Below are positions 1-6,575 of a DNA stretch of 12,996 nucleotides, one piece after another. Where the stretch lies: the NCBI GenBank assembly GCA_023139025.1, contig JAGLOH010000029.1, forward strand, positions 1 to 12,996, given 5' to 3'. The position numbers and the translations under genes were made by a program. Source of the DNA: Candidatus Heimdallarchaeota archaeon (GTDB taxonomy: Archaea > Asgardarchaeota > Heimdallarchaeia > Heimdallarchaeales > Heimdallarchaeaceae). The notes below the pieces were generated by a model, which saw only the letters and a program-made list of their open reading frames with translations, was not told the origin of the DNA and did no database searches. Each line of letters opens with the position of its first letter. The stretch's first letter is position 1.

Positions 1-1
1 A

Positions 2-76
2 AAGCCAGAAGAACCAAAACCAGAATCAGATGAAGATGAATTACAAGATCCAAGTGAAATTATTCAAGACGATTAA
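2..76 (+). CDS. C-terminal tail of an unidentified protein (partial)
   Basis: The frame opening at base 2 is open for 24 codons to a TAA at 74-76. It encodes a Pro/Glu/Asp-rich tail that begins KPEEPKPESDEDE and ends with IIQDD. Such acidic, proline-containing ends are usually disordered, and the composition looks like a real coding tail. The body of the protein lies left of the window, so no function can be assigned. It converges with the disulfide oxidoreductase gene, whose stop is 32 bases away. Confidence 0.55.
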   Translation, partial: KPEEPKPESDEDELQDPSEIIQDD

Positions 77-82
77 TTTTCA

Positions 83-97
83 TAAAAAAGAATAAAA
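83..97 (-). terminator. U-tract terminator after the disulfide oxidoreductase gene
   Basis: Read on the minus strand, the spacer just past the stop codon carries two T runs (four and six T), interrupted by single other bases. Archaeal RNA polymerase commonly stops at such oligo-U tracts without a hairpin. No convincing stem precedes it. Confidence 0.4.
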
Positions 98-108
98 GGA
101 AGGACAAA

Positions 109-768
109 TTAAGATTTTTCATAAGCTTCCATCAATTTTTCTACAAAATTATCCTCAGGAAAAGATCCTTCAAACTGAACATCACCTTGATTAATCACAG
201 TTTTTGGAACGCCCATTACAAAATATTTTTGTGAGAGCAATGGAAATTCAGTAGCTTCAACCATCTCACCATAAATATTTGGATTTGCCATTGCTGCTTT
301 ATGAGCTAATCTAACAGCAGCTGGGCAATAAGGACAAGTAGGTGTTACAAAGACTTGAATCTTCATTGGTTTGTCAATCTTTTGAATTTTCTCTATATTC
401 TCTTTTTTTAGAGTAATCTTTCCTGCTGAGATATCTAATATATCTTCCACCAATGAACCAAACTCATAACCACTTGGAATTCCAGTAAACACAACATTAC
501 GCTCTTCTTTTCCATGTAATATAATGGTTGGAAAGCGTTCAATTTTATATTTTTGAATTTCAGGAGGATTTTCTTCTTTATTAAAAAGTTCAATCTTAAT
601 CATGTTTTCAGGAGCGAGTTCCGCTAACAACTCCATGATTTCTTTTGTTTGAGCACATGTCAAACACTTCTCTTTATCTACAAATAACTTGGCAGTAACT
701 TGGTTTTCCATGTGTTGGAAAATCTCTCTAACTTGCCTTTTGATATTATCGTCAACATCTACTGACAT
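109..768 (-). CDS. Protein disulfide oxidoreductase, double thioredoxin fold (PDO/glutaredoxin-like)
   Basis: The protein has 219 residues, matching the roughly 225-residue archaeal PDO family. Two thioredoxin-like units are visible. The first carries CLTC (C35, C38) with its cis-proline strand at RFPT (P80). The second carries CPYC (C145, C148) with its cis-proline at GVPKT. There is no signal peptide, so it should act in the cytosol, forming, reducing or shuffling protein disulfides. In this family the C-terminal CPYC site is usually the main redox centre. The ATG at 766-768 is preceded by a strong ribosome site (AGGTGA, 6 nt spacer). The gene follows the parvulin, another folding factor, on the same strand. 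An 83-bp gap with a U-tract, a TATA-like box and a palindrome suggests separate transcription. Family assignment is firm; the physiological partner is unknown. Confidence 0.93.
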   Translation of the reverse strand: MSVDVDDNIKRQVREIFQHMENQVTAKLFVDKEKCLTCAQTKEIMELLAELAPENMIKIELFNKEENPPEIQKYKIERFPTIILHGKEERNVVFTGIPSGYEFGSLVEDILDISAGKITLKKENIEKIQKIDKPMKIQVFVTPTCPYCPAAVRLAHKAAMANPNIYGEMVEATEFPLLSQKYFVMGVPKTVINQGDVQFEGSFPEDNFVEKLMEAYEKS

Positions 769-774
769 TTTAAT

Positions 775-780
775 TCACCT
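775..780 (-). promoter_or_regulatory. Ribosome binding site of the disulfide oxidoreductase
   Basis: The minus strand reads AGGTGA followed by six bases and the ATG. This is a near-perfect complement of the archaeal 16S 3' end and fixes the start. Confidence 0.75.
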
Positions 781-782
781 GC

Positions 783-805
783 GTGTGTGCTATATTTACA
801 CACAC
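783..805. promoter_or_regulatory. Inverted repeat, candidate operator at the oxidoreductase start site
   Basis: Two perfect 7-bp arms, GTGTGTG at 783-789 and CACACAC at 799-805, flank a 9-bp AT-rich spacer. The repeat lies just downstream of the TATA-like box and is centred near the predicted transcription start (about 791). That is the usual place for an archaeal repressor operator. The regulator is not identified; the arms do not match the GTTn3AAC site of SurR. Confidence 0.45.
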
Positions 806-810
806 TCAAC

Positions 811-825
811 CAAATATAAATATTT
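811..825 (-). promoter_or_regulatory. TATA-like box for the disulfide oxidoreductase gene
   Basis: The minus strand reads AAATATTTATATTTG. Centred near 817, it predicts transcription from about 791, giving a short leader of about 22 nt that contains the ribosome site. Confidence 0.45.
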
Positions 826-834
826 CTCTCTTGC

Positions 835-849
835 AAAAAGAAAAAAAAA
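835..849 (-). terminator. U-tract terminator after the parvulin gene
   Basis: Directly past the parvulin stop the minus strand carries nine consecutive T, a C, then five T. This is a strong archaeal-style U-tract and sits just upstream of the oxidoreductase promoter, arguing that the two genes are separately transcribed. Confidence 0.5.
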
Positions 850-851
850 GA

Positions 852-1124
852 TTAACCAGTTCGTTTAATTATATGATAACCAAATTCTGTTTTTACTAGA
901 CCTGAGAGTTCTCCTTTTGCTAATGAAAACGCTGTTTTTTCGAATTCCTTTACCATCTGTCCTCTAGTGAAGAATCCTAAACTTCCTCCTTTCTTTCCTG
1001 AAGAGCAAATTGAATGCTTTTTTGCTAGTTCTGCAAAATCAGTTCCAGCTTTTATTTCATTTAGTATTCGAATAGCTTCCGATCTTTTTTTAACGAGAAT
1101 GTGACTTGCTTTAACTTTGGACAT
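852..1124 (-). CDS. Single-domain parvulin peptidyl-prolyl cis-trans isomerase
   Basis: This 90-residue protein is one complete rotamase domain, about the size of E. coli PpiC. It shows the family landmarks in order: KASHILVK (residues 5-12), FAELAKKHS (30-38), GKKGGSLGFFTRGQM (43-57), FEKTAFSL and the closing FGYHIIK. It catalyses cis/trans isomerisation of Xaa-Pro peptide bonds. There is no signal peptide, WW domain or membrane segment, so a cytosolic folding role is likely. The ATG is preceded by GGTGAT with a 3-nt spacer. It sits between the acetyl-CoA synthetase subunit gene, 67 bp upstream, and the disulfide oxidoreductase gene, 83 bp downstream. A minus-strand AT-rich stretch near 1153-1165 could hold its promoter, but this is uncertain. 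Confidence 0.92.
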   Translation of the reverse strand: MSKVKASHILVKKRSEAIRILNEIKAGTDFAELAKKHSICSSGKKGGSLGFFTRGQMVKEFEKTAFSLAKGELSGLVKTEFGYHIIKRTG

Positions 1125-1127
1125 AAT

Positions 1128-1133
1128 ATCACC
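1128..1133 (-). promoter_or_regulatory. Ribosome binding site of the parvulin gene
   Basis: The minus strand reads GGTGAT, then three bases, then ATG. It is an excellent match to the archaeal anti-Shine-Dalgarno and supports the chosen start. Confidence 0.7.
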
Positions 1134-1191
1134 AAGTTTCCTTTTTTCAAGATATTAAAAAGTATTTGATTTATCATTTGGAGATAAGAAT

Positions 1192-1887
1192 TCATTCTAG
1201 AATTATCCTTGCATCGATTGCCTTCAATCCTTCCTTAGTTGCTACAACAGGATTCAAGTCCATTTCCTTTATTACTTCATTTTCTTCGACAATCTTTGAA
1301 ACATATACAACAAAATTACTCAGTTCCAACAAGTCAACTTTAGGTAATCCACGGTAACCGTCTAACACTTTCTTACCTTGTATTTCCTCTAGCATGTCTC
1401 TAACATCCTTTTCAGATACAGGAATTAAACGGAATGTTACATCTTTATAGATTTCAACAAAAATCCCCCCTATACCCAGAGCTATCATTTTACCAAACTG
1501 ATCGTCTGTATTAGTTCCAATAAGAAGTTCCACTCCTTCAACCATTTCTTCAATACTAAAACCTTCAATTTCAGCTGATGGATAATAGTTCTTAACACTA
1601 ATCAACATCTTACCATATGCTGTTCTTAATTCATTTTCTGAAGAAATTCCAATTTTAACTCCACCGGAATCAGATTTATGAATTACATCTTTTGATATTA
1701 TCTTCAAAACCACAGGATATCCTATTTCATTTGCTTTTGTAACACATTCATCTAGATTTTTTGCAAAACACATTTTGTTTAATGGCAAACCAGCAAGTTT
1801 CATTATTGTCCTTGATTCTGCATAAGTAAGAATATGCCTTCCTTCAGCTAATATTTTGTCTAAAATGATTTTAATTTCAGAACTCAT
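1192..1887 (-). CDS. Acetyl-CoA synthetase (ADP-forming) beta subunit, ATP-grasp
   Basis: The product of 231 residues matches the separate beta subunit of archaeal ADP-forming acyl-CoA synthetases (about 230 residues). That enzyme turns acyl-CoA, ADP and phosphate into acid, CoA and ATP, the energy-yielding last step of peptide fermentation. Visible landmarks are YPVVLKI (57-63) and VIHKSDSGGV with H70, the histidine phosphorylated in this family. Further on are GVELLIG, FGKMIALGIGG, the ATP-grasp metal-site motif MDLNPV, and a closing DARIILE. The ATG at 1885-1887 is preferred over a GTG three codons upstream, because that GTG forms part of the likely ribosome site (GTGAT, 4-nt spacer). The alpha subunit, which carries the CoA-binding domains, is not in the window. 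Which acyl-CoA it uses cannot be read from the sequence. Confidence 0.88.
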   Translation of the reverse strand: MSSEIKIILDKILAEGRHILTYAESRTIMKLAGLPLNKMCFAKNLDECVTKANEIGYPVVLKIISKDVIHKSDSGGVKIGISSENELRTAYGKMLISVKNYYPSAEIEGFSIEEMVEGVELLIGTNTDDQFGKMIALGIGGIFVEIYKDVTFRLIPVSEKDVRDMLEEIQGKKVLDGYRGLPKVDLLELSNFVVYVSKIVEENEVIKEMDLNPVVATKEGLKAIDARIILE

Positions 1888-1891
1888 GATA

Positions 1892-1896
1892 ATCAC
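1892..1896 (-). promoter_or_regulatory. Ribosome binding site that decides the acdB-like start
   Basis: The minus strand reads GTGAT, then four bases, then ATG at 1887. The same spacing is seen before the urocanase gene. The GTG here is therefore read as part of the ribosome site and not as an initiation codon. Confidence 0.5.
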
Positions 1897-1948
1897 AGAT
1901 ATTCCTTAAATGGAATGTTTCAGCAGTAAGTTTACCTTAGACCTTTAT

Positions 1949-1958
1949 CTTTTAAAAG
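1949..1958 (-). promoter_or_regulatory. TATA-like box for the acdB-like gene
   Basis: The minus strand reads GAAGCTTTTAAAAGATAAAGG around this core. The self-complementary CTTTTAAAAG, centred near 1954, predicts a start near 1928 and a leader of about 40 nt. Confidence 0.4.
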
Positions 1959-1997
1959 CTTCCAAAGGCACTTCTATTTCTTTTCATCGAAGAACAA

Positions 1998-2006
1998 TTA
2001 TTTAAG
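1998..2006 (+). promoter_or_regulatory. Candidate TATA-like box for urocanase
   Basis: The plus strand reads ATTATTTAAG here, predicting a start near 2028 and a leader of about 44 nt. A second AT-rich candidate, TTTTAAATTA at 2041-2050, would give a leaderless message, which fits poorly with the good ribosome site. The 184-bp divergent spacer (1888-2071) otherwise holds no gene. Confidence 0.3.
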
Positions 2007-2062
2007 CTTCAAAGAGAAAAATTTTTGATAGCTATATTTCTTTTAAATTAGAGAGAAGATAA

Positions 2063-2067
2063 GGTGA
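2063..2067 (+). promoter_or_regulatory. Ribosome binding site of urocanase
   Basis: GGTGA lies four bases before the ATG at 2072 and fixes the start. Confidence 0.7.
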
Positions 2068-2071
2068 ATCT

Positions 2072-3961
2072 ATGAATTATAGAAATAAGATGGAAGAAAT
2101 CATTTCAGGAAAAGATCGATTATCTGAGGAAGAGCGCTTAAAGCTAGACTTCAAACCTGACGAAATCCCTCCTCTTCCAAAAGGAGAAGAGGCTTTAAAA
2201 ACTAGTACAAAGGCAGGATGGGAGACTGAAGCTATTATCAGAGCAATGATATCTAATCTGCATAATGGTAGAGATTGGGAATCATTATACATCTATGGTG
2301 GTTCTGGTAAAGTTGCCAGAGACTGGAAATCCTTCAATGAGACTATTGATCTCTTAAAAAATTTAGAACCAAATGAAACATTATTTTTGCAATCTGGTGT
2401 TCCTTATGGTAAGATGCAAACAACACGCTGGTCCCCCAGATGTGTTATAACAAATAGCGTTATTGTTCCACATTGGGCCCCTAATTTTGAAGAATTTGTG
2501 GCTTCAGGATTATCGGTCTATGGACAAATGACAGCTGGTTCATTTATATTCATAGGATTACAAGGTATTATTCAAGGAACTTATGAAACAATTGCAGCTG
2601 CGATCAAAACTGCAGAAAAAAAAGATCCTTATCAGAAATTATCGAATTTTGAGAAAAAGCTAATTGTTAGCGCTGGTTTAGGTTTAATGAGTGGAGCACA
2701 ACCCCTATCAATCAAAATGTGTAATAAAATCGCTATAGTTGCTGAAGTAAATCCAAATTTAATAGATCGAATGTATAATACGGGAAGAAATCAAGGGGTT
2801 CCTTATCTTGATTATAAGACTGAATCTATAGAAGAAGCAATAAAAATTGCTAGAGAAGCAGCAGCACAAGATCAACCCATTTCTATAGGCGTTTTATGCA
2901 ATGCTGTTGACCTTCTACAGTATCTTGTTGATAACAACATCACACCTCATGTTCTAACTGATCAAACATCAGCACATGATTTGTTAAACGGTTATTACCC
3001 CATGGGTATTTCCTATGATGAGGCGGATATTCTAAGAGTTGAAAGCCCTGAAGAATATATCGAACAATCTAGAAAGACCGTTATTCGTCATGTAAGTCAA
3101 ATGGTTGAGCTAAATAAGCGAGGATCAGAAACATTTGATTATGGTAACAATATTCGACAACAAGCTTATGAATTGGGTGTGAAAGACGCCTTTGATTATG
3201 GAGGATTTGTTCTAGAGTATGTTAGACCACTTTTCTGTGAAGGAAAAGGACCTTTCAGATGGATGGCTTTGAGCAATGACCCCCAAGATATCAGAACTAC
3301 TGATGACTACGCAAAGAAGTTATTCTTTGATGATAAGCAATTAGTGAATTGGTTGGAGTTAGCTGATAAATATATTCCTTTTGAAAATGGATTGCCTGCT
3401 AGAGTTTTTTGGGCAGGATTTGTTGGCCGAGCAGCTTTTGGAATGTTAATGAATAAACTTGTTGCAGAAGGAATTCTTAAAGCTCCTGTTGTTATAGGAA
3501 GGGATCATCTTGATGGTGGAAGTGTTGCATCCCCAAACAGAGAAACTGAAGGTATGAAGGATGGCAGTGATGCTATTGGTGATTTCCCTGTTCTAAATCT
3601 GATGGGGAACGCGTTGAGTGGAGCAACTTGGGTTTCATATCATGGTGGAGGTGGAGTGGGGGTAGGATATTCTCTTCATGCAGGACAAGTAATTCTAGCT
3701 GATGGAACTAGGCTTTCTCAAGAAAGATTATTCAGAGTATTAACCTGGGATCCAATGAGTGCAGTTTTAAGACATGCTGCTGCGGGATATGAGAAAGCTA
3801 TTGAAATTGGAGAGAAACATCAATTAGTTATACCAGGAAAAAATGAGAATAAAGAATTTGACTATAATAAATTATATCAACACATAATTAGTTTGGTTAA
3901 AGAAAGAACAGGAATCGAGTTATTTCAACCACTAGAGAAACTAGAGTTAGATCTAACTTGA
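2072..3961 (+). CDS. hutU: Urocanate hydratase (urocanase)
   Basis: Urocanase adds water to urocanate to give 4-imidazolone-5-propionate, the second step of histidine breakdown, using tightly bound NAD+ as an electrophile. The 629-residue product carries the family signature almost throughout: YGGSGKVARDW (75-85), VPHWAP, GLSVYGQMTAGSF, the NAD loop GLGLMSGAQP (202-211), DQTSAHD, FDYGNNIRQ (356-363), RPLFCEGKGPFRW with the essential cysteine at C389, GRDHLDGGSVASPNRET (476-492) and SYHGGGGVG. Bacterial enzymes are about 557 residues; the extra length is an N-terminal extension and about 40 residues after the usual C-terminus. The NAD loop has Leu205 where both bacterial and animal enzymes usually have Gly. 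No hutH, hutI or ftcD is in the window. It is transcribed away from the acdB-like gene and ends before a 165-bp spacer. Confidence 0.97.
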   Translation: MNYRNKMEEIISGKDRLSEEERLKLDFKPDEIPPLPKGEEALKTSTKAGWETEAIIRAMISNLHNGRDWESLYIYGGSGKVARDWKSFNETIDLLKNLEPNETLFLQSGVPYGKMQTTRWSPRCVITNSVIVPHWAPNFEEFVASGLSVYGQMTAGSFIFIGLQGIIQGTYETIAAAIKTAEKKDPYQKLSNFEKKLIVSAGLGLMSGAQPLSIKMCNKIAIVAEVNPNLIDRMYNTGRNQGVPYLDYKTESIEEAIKIAREAAAQDQPISIGVLCNAVDLLQYLVDNNITPHVLTDQTSAHDLLNGYYPMGISYDEADILRVESPEEYIEQSRKTVIRHVSQMVELNKRGSETFDYGNNIRQQAYELGVKDAFDYGGFVLEYVRPLFCEGKGPFRWMALSNDPQDIRTTDDYAKKLFFDDKQLVNWLELADKYIPFENGLPARVFWAGFVGRAAFGMLMNKLVAEGILKAPVVIGRDHLDGGSVASPNRETEGMKDGSDAIGDFPVLNLMGNALSGATWVSYHGGGGVGVGYSLHAGQVILADGTRLSQERLFRVLTWDPMSAVLRHAAAGYEKAIEIGEKHQLVIPGKNENKEFDYNKLYQHIISLVKERTGIELFQPLEKLELDLT

Positions 3962-4012
3962 TCCACTATACTTTTCTCCAACATAAGCATTTTTGAAAAT
4001 AGTACATTAATC

Positions 4013-4025
4013 ATTTTTATTTTTC
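4013..4025 (+). terminator. Possible U-tract terminator after urocanase
   Basis: About 50 bases past the stop there are runs of five and five T separated by one A (ATTTTTATTTTT). No stem precedes them. It is the most T-rich spot in the 165-bp spacer 3962-4126. Confidence 0.3.
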
Positions 4026-4096
4026 AATTAATAATGGCAAATCAGGTATGACTAAGAGAACTTCTTTATCCAAACGTTTCGTGACTTATTCGTAAC

Positions 4097-4106
4097 TTTA
4101 ATAAAG
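4097..4106 (+). promoter_or_regulatory. TATA-like box for the flavoprotein gene, leaderless spacing
   Basis: TTTAATAAAG is centred about 26 bases before the ATG at 4127, and no ribosome site is visible between them. Together these suggest that transcription starts at or next to the ATG. Confidence 0.45.
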
Positions 4107-4126
4107 ACTTACCAGAGTTTTCGACC

Positions 4127-5485
4127 ATGAAAGTTGTATATATTGGACATGGTTCCTCTGGCTGGACATCAGCTACCACTCTCCGTGCATGGGATAGAAA
4201 TGCAGAAATCACCATAATTGACAAAAAAAATTATGATGCATATCATCCTTGTGCTATGCCTTATGCGATTGGTGGATTGTGGGAAGATGAGAGTCCTCTA
4301 ATTGAATCTTTAAATTATGATATGATGAAGATAAACTTTTTGCGTCGTCATGAAGCTCTCAAAATTGATCGCCAAAATAAGAAAGTCAGTGTTAAAAATC
4401 TAGCAAATGATGAAGTTAGTGACGTTGAATATGATTATCTCGTTATATGCATTGGTTCTAAAGCAAAATTTCCTCCAATTCCTGGGGCTGATGGAAAAAA
4501 TGTTCATGCTCTAAAATGGATTGAAGACTCTGCAAAAATACGAGAAGCTGCTGCGAAAGCTTCAAAAGCTGTTGTTTTAGGTGCTTCTGCAATAGGTCTT
4601 GAAGTTGCTACAGAACTCGCTCATAGAGGCATTGAAACTGTTGTTCTTGCTAGATCCAGAATCATGCGTTTACTAATAGATCCAGATTATGCAAATGAAA
4701 CTGTAAAACTTCTAGAAGAGAAGCTCCCCAAGCTAAAATTCGTCATTGGAGTAGGGATAAATGAAATTGTTTTAGATGAAAATGGCATGGCAACAAAGGT
4801 TACAACTGATCAGGGAGATTTTGATTGCGATTTTGTTGTTGCAGCAACAGGTATTAGACCAGAAGTCACCTTAGCACAAGAAGCAGGATTAAAAATAGGT
4901 GAATCTGGTGCAATTGTAACTGATGAAGAATTGAAAACTTCTGACCCAAATATACTTGCAGTTGGTGATTGTGCTGAAACAACTCATTTAATTTCAAAAC
5001 AACCTATCAATTCAGCAATAGCAACTTGCTGTGTTAGAATGGCAAGAGTAGCAGCTATGACAATTGCAAAACCTGGAACTTTGATGTTTCCTGGTACAAT
5101 GAACAATTTCATTGTACCATTTATTGATCTTAAAGTTGGGTCTGTTGGACTGATTAAGAAAGCAGCAGAGGATGCAGGTTTTGAGATAGTTATTTCTAAA
5201 ATTAAGACACATAACAAACCTCCATATATGCCAGATGCTGAAGAATTGTACTTCAAAATACTTGCTGATAAGAATACAGGAAAAATACTTGGTGCTCAAG
5301 CAATTGGACCAGATTCTATAACAGATAATTTGAACGTAATTTCTTTGGGAATGCAAAATGAGATGACTTTTCTAGAACTACTTCAATCTGATTTGTGTTA
5401 CGCTCCAGCAGTAAATGAGACCATTTATCCTGTTACCCAAGCTTTAGAGATGATCTCAAGAAAAATGCTAAGAAGAAAGAAATAG
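4127..5485 (+). CDS. CoA-disulfide reductase / NADH oxidase-like flavoprotein
   Basis: This is a 452-residue pyridine nucleotide-disulfide oxidoreductase of the single-cysteine group, which includes CoA-disulfide reductases, NADH oxidases and NADH:polysulfide oxidoreductases. The N-terminal FAD site is IGHGSSG (6-12). The single redox cysteine is C42 in YHPCAMPYAIGG. A second dinucleotide site follows at VVLGASAIGLE (about 149-159), where Ser replaces the usual middle Gly. The FAD motifs AATGIRP and ILAVGDCAE come next. The C-terminal dimerisation domain ends with SDLCYAPAVNETIYP, where YAP is the CoADR-type tyrosine motif. It probably reduces CoA disulfide, polysulfide or oxygen with NAD(P)H. 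Sequence alone does not choose among these. It appears to be transcribed alone, leaderless at the front and with a hairpin plus T run behind. Confidence 0.85.
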   Translation: MKVVYIGHGSSGWTSATTLRAWDRNAEITIIDKKNYDAYHPCAMPYAIGGLWEDESPLIESLNYDMMKINFLRRHEALKIDRQNKKVSVKNLANDEVSDVEYDYLVICIGSKAKFPPIPGADGKNVHALKWIEDSAKIREAAAKASKAVVLGASAIGLEVATELAHRGIETVVLARSRIMRLLIDPDYANETVKLLEEKLPKLKFVIGVGINEIVLDENGMATKVTTDQGDFDCDFVVAATGIRPEVTLAQEAGLKIGESGAIVTDEELKTSDPNILAVGDCAETTHLISKQPINSAIATCCVRMARVAAMTIAKPGTLMFPGTMNNFIVPFIDLKVGSVGLIKKAAEDAGFEIVISKIKTHNKPPYMPDAEELYFKILADKNTGKILGAQAIGPDSITDNLNVISLGMQNEMTFLELLQSDLCYAPAVNETIYPVTQALEMISRKMLRRKK

Positions 5486-5497
5486 TTAAGGATAGTA

Positions 5498-5530
5498 ATG
5501 AGTGATTTAAACTCATCTTTGCTTTTTTTT
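5498..5530 (+). terminator. Hairpin plus T-run terminator after the flavoprotein gene
   Basis: A 6-bp stem (ATGAGT 5498-5503, ACTCAT 5511-5516) with a 7-nt loop is followed by eight consecutive T (5523-5530). It resembles a bacterial intrinsic terminator, although the stem is short and AT-rich. The T run alone may suffice in an archaeon. Confidence 0.5.
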
Positions 5531-5565
5531 CTTATAATTCCATTTTAATATCAATTTTCTAGAAC

Positions 5566-5575
5566 ATTATATAAG
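5566..5575 (+). promoter_or_regulatory. TATA-like box for the ureohydrolase gene
   Basis: ATTATATAAG, centred near 5571, predicts a start near 5597 and a leader of about 17 nt holding the GTGAT ribosome site at 5604-5608. Confidence 0.45.
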
Positions 5576-5613
5576 TTAGAAAAACAATCATACTTTGTGT
5601 TTAGTGATTGAAG

Positions 5614-6573
5614 ATGAATAAATATATGCCAGTTGATCCAATAAAATCACCTAGATTTTCAGGAATCCAAACATTCATGCGCTTACCTTTTGTTAAAAAA
5701 TTGGAAGGAGTAGATTTTGCAGTAATAGGTGTACCCTCAGATGCAGGGGCATCTTTTAGGACAGGACAAAGAGAAGGCCCAGCAGCAATTAGGAAAATAT
5801 CAGCTCTACTAAGGCTCCATAATCCTGTACTGAACATTAGTCCTTACGAATTTCTTTCAGGAATAGACTACGGAGATTTACCTGTCGTCCCAGGATATAT
5901 CGAAGAAGGTTATAAGAGAATCGAAGAGAGTTTAGTACCAATTATAGAAGCAGGAATTATACCCATTCTACTTGGCGGTGACCATGCAATATCTTTACCA
6001 GAATTGAGGGCGATAACCAAGATTCATGGTCCTGTTAGTTTAATACATTTTGATTCTCATAGTGATACAGTCGACGAATATTTTGGTAAACCATATAATC
6101 ATGGAACACCATTTAAAAGAGCAATTGAAGAAAATCTTTTACTTGCTGATAATTCTATACAGATAGGATTAAGAGGATCAATTTATTCCTCAGAACATCT
6201 AGAAATTCCAAAGTCTTTAGGATTCGATGTTGTTACAACAGAAGAGATTAGAGAAATAGGTTTGGATTCTTTAATAGAACGAATTAAAAAAAGGGTAGGA
6301 GAATCTAAAGTTTTTCTTACTTTTGATATAGACTTTGTTGACCCAGCATATGCTCCTGGAACAGGTACTCCTGAAATTGGTGGATTTACTAGCGGAGAAA
6401 CGTTGAAATTAATTAGAGGATTAGTGGATTTAAATTTTATAGGGTTTGATGTTGTAGAGGTTTTACCTGCATATGATCCTTCTGAAATTACTGCTCTTCT
6501 AGCAGCAAACATAGTTTATGAATTTATTTCAATTATTGCTATTATGAAAAAAAGAAAAATTAATAAAAATTAA
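5614..6573 (+). CDS. Agmatinase / guanidino-acid hydrolase (ureohydrolase family)
   Basis: This Mn-type ureohydrolase splits a guanidino compound into urea and an amine, or an analogous substrate such as formiminoglutamate. All metal-binding positions are visible: H124 in GGDHAIS, D147/H149/D151 in HFDSHSD, and D238/D240 in FDIDFVDP. The segments RFSGIQTFMRLP (14-25), NHGTPFKRA (162-170) and AYDPSEITALLAA resemble the agmatinase, guanidinobutyrase and proclavaminate amidinohydrolase clade more than arginase. The first D-x-H-x-D has Ser where Ala is common. The start at ATG 5614 gives 319 residues and follows GTGAT with 5-nt spacing; an in-frame TTG two codons earlier is unlikely. Its position in a block with urocanase makes a formiminoglutamase role possible, but motif similarity favours a guanidino substrate. 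The stop lies 2 nt from the stop of the convergent peptidase gene. Confidence 0.87.
   Translation: MNKYMPVDPIKSPRFSGIQTFMRLPFVKKLEGVDFAVIGVPSDAGASFRTGQREGPAAIRKISALLRLHNPVLNISPYEFLSGIDYGDLPVVPGYIEEGYKRIEESLVPIIEAGIIPILLGGDHAISLPELRAITKIHGPVSLIHFDSHSDTVDEYFGKPYNHGTPFKRAIEENLLLADNSIQIGLRGSIYSSEHLEIPKSLGFDVVTTEEIREIGLDSLIERIKKRVGESKVFLTFDIDFVDPAYAPGTGTPEIGGFTSGETLKLIRGLVDLNFIGFDVVEVLPAYDPSEITALLAANIVYEFISIIAIMKKRKINKN
6547..6559 (-). terminator. Candidate U-tract for the peptidase gene, inside the ureohydrolase gene
   Basis: On the minus strand this reads five T, C, then seven T, just past the peptidase stop. On the plus strand the same bases encode the lysine-rich end (MKKRK) of the ureohydrolase. 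Confidence 0.4.
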
Positions 6574-6575
6574 GC

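Noticed and set aside
1894..1896. GTG as the start codon of the acdB-like gene
   Set aside because: The GTG lies within GTGAT, which fits better as the ribosome site for the ATG at 1887.
1910..2005. A 31-codon plus-strand ORF starting ATG GAA TGT upstream of urocanase
   Set aside because: No ribosome site, it spans both divergent TATA-like boxes, and the product looks like no known leader or protein.
4984..5356. Minus-strand ORFs of 90 and 114 codons under the flavoprotein gene
   Set aside because: They overlap strongly supported coding sequence on the other strand and have odd composition (many Cys, Asn and His) typical of antisense shadows.
6183..6512. Minus-strand ORF of 109 codons under the ureohydrolase
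   Set aside because: Antisense to conserved metal-site motifs, with no recognisable domain and no ribosome site.
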